Positions 22,701 through 34,300 of a stretch of 64,000 bases of DNA are shown here, in pieces. Both the position numbers and the translations under genes were made by a program. The notes under the pieces were generated by a model. The model saw nothing but the letters and a program-made list of their open reading frames with translations. It searched no databases and had not been told where the DNA came from. This stretch comes from Hymenolepis diminuta (taxonomy: Eukaryota; Platyhelminthes; Cestoda; Cyclophyllidea; Hymenolepididae). The DNA lies in contig CAADRB010000055.1 in the NCBI GenBank assembly GCA_900708905.1, forward strand, positions 170,235 to 234,234, read 5' to 3'. Position 1 is the first letter of the stretch; every line of letters starts with the position of its first letter.

Positions 22701-25099
22701 TCTTAATTATTCTTGTGTGCAGTAGCATTTAAATTGTAACCCGTGCATTTTACTCCTCTTGGGCTATTGCCTGCTTGCTTACTTACGCCATGCTTGCCCC
22801 AGAAATTCTCTTTGGTGGTTGGCTAAAAAATGTGGCGTTGTCCCACAACAACTCTTTCCTCCTCTCCTACCTGCCTGACTGCCTCTCACCCACTCACTCA
22901 CTACTCTCAGTCCCATAAAAATCACTTTCCTACTGTTAAAAACACTCGTATTCTATCTAAAAGCGATTAAATGCAATTAGGAGTTGGTTCGAGTTGTACA
23001 TAAAAAGGTAATACAAGACGATGTCTTTCGTTTAAATTAAATACACATAAAACAAAACGAAACTATTTTATTTGGAAATGCATCAACAATTCTGTTACTA
23101 TATAACAGTTGAGGTATTTTTATCACAAATTCTATTTTAATTAGATGTAATTTAACTGTTTAAAATATTTTAAGCTCAAAACCTGAGATGAAAATATGAA
23201 AGAGAAATGTAGTTTTTTTAATGTACCGAATATCAGAATAGGCAATTTATGCATTAAATATTTAATAAGCTTCCGATGCAAAAAAGTACCTGATGCGTCA
23301 AGCGGATTTTATTTTGCTTCCGTTGAAGAAAAAACTACTCAAATATATATATAGTCTTCAAATTTTAGATCAGACGGGATAAGAGTCAGGCTGTCGGGAG
23401 CAATGTGCGCCTGTATATTGATAAATATGATGGACAACACAGAGACAGTTTGCGGAAAAAATATCCCTGTAACGAACCGTAAGCTCTGAGGCTTTGAGCT
23501 TTGCTTGTCGGCTTCCTATTGTCAATGCATTACAATAATGGATTGGAAAAAATTGATTTTGGGTTTACCATTTTGGCCGTTGTGCCGTTTACATAAGTAT
23601 TATTTCTGTCGAGGGGCTTCATATCATCTTTCAAAACGCATAGATAACACAGCTCCATTAGACCATTATGACTCTTCTTTTCTCACTTAATCCCAAGTTA
23701 TAATCTTATCCCACTTTTATCAATTTATACCGTCATCACCGCTTTCATAATCATTAATTCTATTTAAATGCAGAATCGATTAACGTACTTATTTGTGAAA
23801 TTGAAGGCCACGGGTCAAATGGTCATGGATGCATATCTGATGAATTGAATAGGCAACCAAACTTGTTAAGTTTGGCTAATAGTGCTGCAGAATTCGGGTT
23901 TCTCATAGATACTCCGTAATGCTACTTTTCTGCTCAAGACAAGTTAAGAAACTCTTTCCTACGTGAAGTTGGGAGTTAAGCTATCTTTATGTACCGTTTG
24001 TTATTAATCAATAGTCAGGCTTTCCTATTCCTATGATATGTACGATGCGCACGTTTCACTCTTATGGCTGACTAATCGTCTTTCTCTCTTTATCATTGTT
24101 TTGTATCGTGGGGCCATGCATTTGGGGCACCATGAGTACCAAGATAGCATGAATTATCGCTCCTAAACTTAGAGGTAAAATCGTGAGAGTTTGAACTTCG
24201 AATCGTTAAGCAGTGATTTTTCTCCTTATTTGTTTCACATAAGTAATTACCGTAAACATCACTTGTTTTGTTATGAATAATAAGGAAAATATTCAATTAT
24301 TGGTTAAAATTGTTGGTTAATGTAGAGATGGCTTCTAAATCACATCTGAATTGTTTTAACTATAAAATTGATCGGGCTTGTATTTAATTTAAAAGTAAAA
24401 TCATCAATACCCATTTTGCAAAAAAGGGAAAAATAAAACACGCAAGAGCTCACATCTAGACCAGCTTTAATTGACAGTAAGTTTGTGTATAAACACAACA
24501 AAATATCATCTGTAGCAGTGTTAGTAAACGTGTGAAACTAAGCTAAAGCCACACAAAACATACACACATCGAAATGTTGAAATTGCATTAAATAGAACAT
24601 CAAAAGATAGGATGAAAAATCTATAGCTGTATCATAGGCTCAGGGATATCGACATATTAGAGAAATAGACAAAAGAACGAAGCTAACATTTGGGCGCTCT
24701 AAGAAACCGCCAAAAAAGAGAAGAGATAAAGCAAGGCCTAATAAGGAATGCAAAAGTAAAGAGCAGGAGGGAAATAAAGATATTAAGAAATAAATATAGA
24801 AAGGATGGGATATTATCTTGTTTTTTCTATACAGAGCTCTTTGATCATGAAGGTAAAATACAATTCTAGGTTGGGTAAGTTGGGGAATAAACACGGTCTC
24901 TGAATGTCCCGCAAGAATAAAAGCATTGCATAATGCATATGTTTGCGGTTCATTCTTCATTTTTCTTCACTCCTCAACGCTGCCGAACGCTGTGTAAGGA
25001 AAGCGGGGCATTACTTTATATTATCAATATCCACTTCAGTCTGTAATAGATTTGCTCTATGTAGTTATAACAATTATCTCTTACATAGATTAAAAGCAC
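19744..25099. other. gene-free stretch with GC-richer islands
   Basis: No supported gene. A stretch at 20860-21330 is less AT-rich and carries tRNA B-box-like words (GGGTTCAAAG at 20951) and an AATAAA near 21220. Another at 22740-22930 is pyrimidine-rich. They look like decayed retroposon or LTR material, but I could not pair ends. Short ORFs at 22208, 23505, 24093 and 24640 show no recognisable domain. Confidence 0.4.
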
Positions 25100-25105
25100 T
25101 TTATT
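25100..25105 (-). terminator. candidate poly(A) signal for the basigin-like gene
   Basis: The minus strand reads AATAAA here, about 290 bases past the stop codon at 25396. Position and motif are suitable; cleavage is not shown. Confidence 0.35.
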
Positions 25106-25395
25106 CCTAGCACTTTGTTGTTTATGCATAAAACCAAACTAGCTTTTAACGAAATTAGATTAGTGTTAGGGAAGCCGGCTGTTTATACTTACTCCTAAAA
25201 ACATGTGTGTTAAACTTAACGCGCTCTCATTTTAAGATGATATACTGCTCCCTGCTCACTTAAAAAACAAGCTAGCTGACTGAGAATGGAATAACATTAC
25301 TTAAAATTCTACTCTACGCCCAGGTTTTACAGGGAAAAATATGTACGTTAAAAAGGAGGGAAGTGTAAAATTTGGAAAATGGCAGAAGTGAATTT

Positions 25396-28300
25396 TTACC
25401 CTGATTCTCTAGATGATTTCCTTGGAACTGACGTTTGTCCATCATTCATAGTTGGCGGTTGTGGTTTGGATTTCTTAATGCGACGATTTCGCTCGTAGAC
25501 TAGGATAAAGGCAGCTAGAATAGCTAATTCAATGGCAATTCCAAGAAGAGGCCAGAACGTAGCCTTTGCGCCTATTGAGAAGAAACAAAACTATTGTTAT
25601 TTCTTGCAATAATGAAAGAGGTTACGAAATTCAAATTAATAATTTAATTATATATATGCCTTTGATGAGTTGAAAATTTAAGTCAATTTACTTACACAGG
25701 TAGAAAAACATGTAAAAGTGAATAAGGAGATCAAAAATGTGTCACCTATACGTGACGTCCAGACATGCGGGTTCTGGACGTAGGCTTGCCTCCCCTCCCC
25801 TCTAATGCGCCCATTTATCTCCACGATATGTGATCGGTACTCCTGTCTCTAAATGAGAAATGGGTGCTTGCATGTTGTTGGGAGGCCAAATTGAACACTT
25901 TCGGTGCACTCAAAAGGGATTCGTGAGCTTCGTTTCTTGTGCACAGGATTGTCGATTATTGGATTTCTACCAGAGCGGTTAGATATGTAAGACTACCAGT
26001 AAAGATCATCCATTGCTGCAATCATTGGCTAACCGGACGACCAATGATTCATCACATATCCAACCGTACATAAGCAAATTTATTTCTTGATAGAGAGAAC
26101 ATCGTGTTAGCCATAAGTACTTTTCTTGCTACTTTCTGGCGTCTGAGCAGCTGCAGCTTTCTAAAGTAACAACTGGGGATTATAAAAGAACTTCAATGTG
26201 TTTTCAGGGGCATTTATATTCAACGTCTATGTAGATATCAAAGCTAAGATTAATATAAGGAATTTAAAACTAATATTTGTGATTGTTGATTTGGATACAA
26301 TGTTCTTAGACCTTTGAAAAAGACTATCACTGTATTTCACAGTTACGAATTATTGTACTTTCAAAAACACGTTTTGTACTTAGGGTAGATAAAAATGGGA
26401 GAGGAAAATGATTATTTGACTGGGTACTTACCAAATATAAAGGTTATCATCAGATATACCAAATACAAGCAAACTTGGTAACTGGAAAATTCCTCAGGCC
26501 GTTTTGCATTAAAATAGATTAATCTTTGAGCTGCATGCCAGTTAGCATCGCGTTTACGATATTTCAATAGACTGCTGAAATAGTTTGTGCCTACAATAGC
26601 AAAGCTTCTGAAAGTAGCGCAGTTGGCAACACCTGAGTTAATGTAACAATCAAATTTTCTCCAACTGCATGAAGTTTGATATATTTTACATTACATATAC
26701 ATATGTCAGTTTATTAGTAAGGATGCTATATAATATACTAACTGGACGAGTAGATACTTAGCTAGAGCAGATGGAAAATAATTTTGGGAAAGGATAGGGG
26801 ATTTGATCCATAGAAATCGAGATAATCAATTCTCCTTTTCTCAGCCCAAAGAACGTATATTGCTGCTTTATCAAAAGATCCTTTGAAAAGGCTCATCCTG
26901 AATCCGATATCAGCACTGAGGATGACATTCTTCAATATTTCGTTTCAACCATTCTTGTCGTTTATAAGAATTAAAATGACCACTAATGATAAATATTGAA
27001 ACACCTCAAACGCCTCGGTTTTTTTGCAAATCATCATCGGAGTTTTGATTACTGTAAGGTTATAAGAAACTTAATTGCATCTCGATGTATAAAGCTATAT
27101 TATAGTGCTATGAACCATTTTCACAGAATCTGAACGGATGCTGTCCTTTGCCAGTTAAAAGTTAAGAATTCCTACCAATTTCTAATAATAATGCAAAATA
27201 CTCTGGGTTATGAACTATCCAGGCACAAGCAAATCAACTTTTTCCTATTGCTAACTGGAAAACGCAAAAAATCTTCATTTTAAAAGATACGAGTGCTATG
27301 TAATAAGAGCGTATGTCAAAATACTGTGTGAAAATGTATTTAAATGTTTCAGGAAATCAGTCGAGACAAAGACTGATCAATTTATTTCTCAGAAATTCTG
27401 CATTAATAAAGCTCAGTAAATAATGAGTATCTATAACATTGCAAAAACATTCACAAGTTTCATTCATGGGATTGCTCCTAAACACGCGACATCGCAAAAT
27501 AATCCAGCCAATAAGCGTATAGCAGGAAATCAGGATGTCAAGAGTTGATTTCTGGAAGCATTAACTACTTGTTTACAAGGAATGCGAAACAAACTTTTAA
27601 AAGCTCGATTGTCTTGATTTGATTCCTGGATTTCCAGATGAGTTCGTATCTGCGATATTCAGAGTTTGCTGACTTACAGCCATGAGCAGGTGGATGAGAA
27701 TAATATTGACTGAAGATGAAATATATATTATATTTATCGTAAATTGACCGAAAAGTAGAACAAAATATGACAATACCAATTTATAACATTAAAACTCTTT
27801 TCATTGATTTCCGAAAGTATATAAAAAAGAGGACTAAATCTATCCCTACGAATAAAGGAATTAATACAGGTCTTTTAATGTAAATAATACGCCGTTGTTG
27901 AAAATAACATAAGGGAGATGGATAATTAACGTGGAATTCAATTTCCTTTTTCCTGAAAAATGTACAAATTCAGCCTTATCTGACAATCTGTTGCACATAA
28001 TTTTGTTACGTTAGCACTTGGTATTCCTAATAATGCAGAAATGTATGAAAATTTTCAAGAGATAAATTTTACACGAGAAAAATCTCGCCTCCTTTAGAGA
28101 AAATACTGCGACAAAAACGAGATGGTGTCCATCGATTCACTTTTGCCAGCCCAACTTAGGGACTCAGTTAAACATTATTTTCGAGAATTTCCATCAAATT
28201 TGAAAATAAAACCGATGTTGTAATAAAACAACAAGTGCTTGGACTAATTAGTAGACGTAGAGATTTCTGAGTCTACAAGAAAAAAGCTATATAATTAATG

Positions 28301-31300
28301 AAATGCTTCATTAGACGATCACAAAGAGGTAAACCATGTGAACTTATTGAGAGATAAATAGAGATGTTAAAAGTCACCGAACTTCCAAACCTCAGCAAAT
28401 TTAACATTATAAAAAAATTGTAAGAAACAGATGATGGAAAATGTTTACTCGTATCAGATAGAAAAAAAGGCACAGAAAGCATTCCCTTCCTAGCTAGCAA
28501 ACAGAAAAATAAACCTCGATAGATGTGAAATAGGTAACAGAATCAAATTATTCAACGACTTTAGGACATACTTGATAGTGGACAGATCATTATTCTTCGA
28601 AAGTAGATTTTTTTATGTCACGCAGCCAAGTATTTCGTCAAAATACTCACCAACCAACAATGAAAAAAGTAGTCGGGAATTGCTTCTCGACATTTTAGAA
28701 TAATCATTGAATGACAATAATTACCCAGTAATAGCGTTCAATACAAGGGGCGCAGGATGTGACTACCTCGTCGGAGAAGTTACAGGAATGTTGAACGACA
28801 GATGGTGTATGCGCACTCTGACTCATATGTCTGCTCAGTCACTCTATGTATTGCACATCTACTTGCTCATATCTCCATCTTAACTATCAGCAGCTCATCA
28901 ACGAACAAAGAAAGGATAGTCGGTCACTCGCCTTATCGTATCTTGTTTTGCCTGTTTCTCACAACCCGGGATGTCCTCTGACGCCTTCCTCTCCTCTTAC
29001 AATTCCTCTTCTTGCCGCTTTTCTCTTTCCCCGCTCATTCATTCCCAATAGTTCAATAAACTCGTGGATCTACTTTACTCTTGGTCTTCTCAATTGGGTA
29101 GGGCTGGTGTATCCTATTTGTAATAATAAGGTCTTCGGTTCTACAAGGTGATATCTAGCCTTATTTGGCGTATCCCCAACAGTAGCTTTACTCTTCAGAT
29201 TTGTGCTCTTTTAACCACTTCCTCTTAACAGATTTGCAACCCACTGAATTTGGAATGTGTTTAAATCTTCAAATATTTAACCTACATCTGATACAGCAGG
29301 TGAATTTCCATTTAAAAGGGATGAGTATCTCTGAAGAAAAGTATCATCTACTTTCATAAAATAAATATAAATAAGATATAAAAGTGGAAAAAATTTGTCA
29401 GTATGTAGAGACATATGTGAAATACCTAAATATGAAGTACTTATGACTCTTTCGTCATTAATCAATGAGTAATGAAGGCCAATTATAATTCATTGTTTAT
29501 TTTTTATCGTGATAATAAAAATAAGAGTTTACTACAATCACAATCTGTCAACAAACGTGCCTGGCCAGAGACCAGTATTAAAGAAGTGATTACTGTCGAG
29601 AATGAGCTTGAAGTATGTCTGATAAGCCATGCGCCCATTTTATATGACACCAGATACTGTAAAATTCGTCAGATTATACTGGTTCATGATAAAAAGACGG
29701 GAAATTTAAATGAATGTATGGTTATAATTGACTTAAATATAACATTAAACTTTCTGAAACCCTATTTATGACGAAGCCCTTACAATAAACTTCCAGCCAT
29801 CATAAATAAGAGACTAATTATGCTGCTCCTTTTAAATATATAATTAAATTTTCAAGCTTTTAAATAAATGGTTTGATAAATTTAACAGAAAAATCAAGGA
29901 ATTGAAAATAACAAGTACACCAAGTTTTGAGTGATTTGTCAATGTGAATATACGACAGCTCACAGAAGTCGGATAAATTAGTAATATAGTGGCTATTAGT
30001 AAATTACTCTTCAGAAGACCCTAATACATATTAGATAATTACCTCAGTAATATTTATACCAGGATAACTATAAAATTAAGAACGTATAATGAACAATGTG
30101 AGATATTTAGCTGTTGAATATCATGTAAAATAATTTTGCCTTGTTAACCGATGGAACGAAAAATGAACTGAGGTGGTAAGAGTGACAGTTGTGATTAAAA
30201 ACTGGTCAAAAAGCACTGGATATCGCAAACAAGGTTCTTTTTGCAGTCCAGAAATTTGAATTTTGAAAAGTGAACTATCCATTTAGCAAATATTGTACAA
30301 CCCGAATCCAAAACACAAATGAAGTAGGACCCCAAAGTAAGACCTTAACGTTGCTCTCAGAATCTTTTTCATTCCCTGCCCTACATCATCTGTTGGACTT
30401 TATTATAACCGATTTCAGTTCCCTCCAATAATGAATAATAGCAAATTCGTATTACCGTGGGTAATGGTAATATGAGAAGACGACGTGAAAAGTTGATAAA
30501 TATAATAAAAGAGACCTCTATCTTAAAATTGGTCCTACCGAAACTCAGCAAAACTGCAAAATTGTTATTAATTTAATTTGGCGATAAAACAGTAAGTAAA
30601 TTTTCATTTTAATACAAAAAATCCTCAAAAGCTAGCAGGTGTAGGTAAGGCGGCAGTCCGCAATGGGAGGATAAAAATGAACTTTCTTATGCTAAAATCT
30701 TAAAGCTATCTCTTTTATACTAAATGAAATTTTTATTAAGTTGAACATTAAACCTATAGCTTTACATTTATTTGGTTTTTATTTTTGAGCCTTAATAAAA
30801 ATGGCTCATTTAAAAATGATTTAGCTGGCATCTAATTTTTGACGAATAGTCAGTTTTCTAACACCCATGTTGCTTTTCTAGGAAGATGCAAATACAAAGA
30901 CAACAGGAGAAAAATGAAGAGACCCTTTGACTCAACACGCCGTAATCTCTGTTAAGATAATAAATTTTCATATATAAAATTGGATGTGTGATAAACAGTT
31001 GGCTGCCTGGTTAACCGATGCTAACAGCAATGGGTCATCTTCACTGGTGGACTCAATCATCCAAGTGCAATCCATAATCTTGTACAAAAGAGATAAAATT
31101 TGCGAGTTTCTTTCTTGTGCTCCAAAAATGCTCGATTGGGCCTCCTAATAGGAAAGATTTGCAGGGACGTCTTCATCAAATACTTAAACCAATCTATTGG
31201 TTAATCAGCTCTGAACATCAAGAACATAAACACAATCAGGAAATTAGGGGATAGATCCTGAAACATGAACTTTAGATTAAGAGGTAAAGAACGATACCTT

Positions 31301-34300
31301 TAAGTAAAAATGGAAAAATTGTCGAATGAATAATTCAGATGAAGTAAGGCCGCTGTGATATCCTATCTTTCATCCTCCACTTTTACTAGACAACAAACAG
31401 TATAGAGGAAAAAGAAAAATGTTTGTTTTAATGAAGGATAATTTTCATTATCTGTCGTTTTCTGCTCAAACAATTTAAAATAAAAAATTCAATTTTTACA
31501 CAATTTTGTTAAACATTAAATTTAAAGTATCTTTTAAGTTGACTTTTGATATTATTTATTTATCTGGACCGAGTAATAATTTAGTGATGGACCATCAACC
31601 CATTTCGAACACGAAATAATTATTTATGATCCTGCTGCATGCATTTTAATCTATTTAAATGTTGGGATAGTTTTTTCCCAGTGTTAAACCAACCTGATCG
31701 ATTTATTGGAAATCTTATATAACTGTCTTTAATAATACTCACGTAACGGTATTCTTCTTGCCTTTGACTTAGCTGCTATTAATAAAAGAAAATTTTTAAA
31801 CTTCATCAGCTGTCAAAATTTCTTTAACTAAATGCGAAAAGATGAGAAATTATGTTCAATTTAAAAAAATATTGAATCTAAGTAGTAAAGCTTTGGCGCT
31901 TTACTTTATCACAGGTAAAAAACATAAAATAAGATTATAAATTTGAGATATCCAGAAATATCTTGTTTTCAAGAAAGCATTTAAAATAAAAAGGTACAAA
32001 AAATTAATTAGGAACCCAATGAGTCATTAGATGCGTAGGCGTATTGAACCAATTTTAAAAATTCAATGCACATTAATATATCAATCTGCAAACTGTTAAT
32101 CGAATGGAAGTTTGCACCTAAACAGTCCAAGACAACCCAATATATATCACTTACAAACCCGACAGAGTCTGATGAGGTACTTCAAACAATAAAAATTTTC
32201 AAACATCTTTCTCCATGTTTGACAAAATTTAAAAATTCAACTCATTAAAAATATGCTTGGGTTTAAATTTAGCAGTTAAGTGAGCCAAAATTTTTAAAAT
32301 TAAAATAAAAAAGAACCAAAGTCTTACTTTTGACTCGTACAAAAATGCCATTTGAATTATTTCCGACAGTCGTACGAACAGAACAAACGTAGACAGCTCG
32401 GTCGGCGAACTTGAGGGATGTAAATGAGAGGGTGTCATAATGACTGTTTGTGGAAAGAAGATGAAGGCGGTCCTCTGGATCGTAAGTGGGCGATGCGGCT
32501 ACCCGTCCACTACCTGGATCTTCAACCCACAATGGTTGAGTGTTGCGTCGCCAAGTAATATCTCCTGCCTGAGCTTGCGGGTAGGCGATAATCTCACATG
32601 TCAAGTTATATGGATCACCTTCGTATATTGTTTGAGCAGAAGGCCGAACCACGAGCACAGGTGATACTGCAGAAATGGAAATAAAAAATGAATAAGAGTG
32701 GTATTATAGCCGAAAGAGAATTATGCATGATAGGTAGCCGAAGAACCAAGCTTAAAAGCCGCAAAATCTACACTTTGTTTTGGGATGAGCAATTACTTTA
32801 GGTGGTCTCTAAATCGCCCATTAGCCTTATCAATAAGCGGGCGCACGCCACATCTGGGAGCTTGACAGGACAAAAAGTTTCATCGGCGGCGTTTTGACCT
32901 TCAAAAATCAATAACATGAAGATGGATTGTATATATAGTCAGTTGTATTGATAAAGAATCTTGAATTAACTATACTCCTGCCTTGTCTCTACTGTTGGCT
33001 AACGATATCTAGTGGACACAAATCATAACGGCAGAACCTGAACTGCCGAAGCCTTGTTTTACAAAATACACTTTAATGAATCATAAAGCTCATATACATC
33101 CGATTAAAAAAGAAAAAATAAAATAAAATCCACACATTTCGTCGGACAGAAAAGTAGAACTCGTTTGATAATTAGTAAAAAAATTAGAATGAACAATTAA
33201 AAGGAATAGAAAATTTTCCTCTAGAAAATTTCATTCACTCTGGGTTTGCCCTGACGTATCTTCAATAAATCAAGTGAAATAATGAATAAAGTAATAACTT
33301 CTTTATTTAAAATCATGTCAATTACTTATCGTCCAATAAAACCTTTCTAAATTGATGTAGCATTAAAAATTAACATCCTATCATAAAATACGTGATAACT
33401 TTTCACGCGAAGAATTCATGAAAGTATAACATTATCACTACTAATATAAACAACTTATTGTTAAGAAGCCATTTTATCATAAGCTACTCTATGTCAATGA
33501 TGAAAGTGACTCAATAAACTTATACTTGAAATAAATTTAGCCCAAGCAAAGATGCTTGAAGTAACCTCTTTTGCTGCACATATCGATTTGAAGAAAGTTA
33601 AATATTTTGATCCGTCCTCAAACTAAAGCGACCCTGACGTAGAGTACACTGGTGAAATCTCAAGGGACAAATTAACACCCGCTTAAGGTAGGAAATCGAG
33701 TCTCAGGGAAAGAGGATTTAACTGTTAAAAATGCACTTGGATTGTTAAGTTGGCGTCAATTAAAAAATATAAGTAAATGCGCCAAATATAGAGGACATTA
33801 ACCATTTTTATGTGAAGTAATATTTAACTGGTATAAGCTCCGATTTCAACTGTTTGATAGAACCAATTATAATGTGGGCCTTCCTAATTTTACTTAACTT
33901 TCTGGAACAAGGGATTGGGATAGAAAAAGTGGTTTGGTTATCAGTAGTCGTGGATTGACCTAATTAGGGAGGAAGTGTATGTGTGAACTGGTGAATGGAC
34001 TGTTGAAAAAATATGAATTACTATTATGTGGCATGTATGAAGGCTGCCATAATGAGCCAAAGTGCTACATGCTTATGATCTCATTAGCCAATCAGAAGGC
34101 CCGTAGAATTGAACCACTAAATTATATTCTACTCTTTTTTTGATCACCTCCTCTCTGCGAACCGTTGTTCAATGTTTTGCAGACACAATGGAGTAGTCCA
34201 AAGAAGCGGCTTACATGAGCTGCGTTGGAATTCTAATCTTCACGTGTTCCCTTCTCTTTCCTATATACGTTCAGAAACTTGCACTCCATTATATTGTGTA

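Noticed and set aside
24640..24960. Minus-strand 106-codon ORF with hydrophobic stretches
   Set aside because: No recognisable family, low-complexity Leu/Ser/Phe runs from AT-rich DNA, no promoter or splice support.
32440..32664. Plus-strand 74-codon ORF
   Set aside because: Antisense of the third Ig-domain exon of the basigin-like gene.
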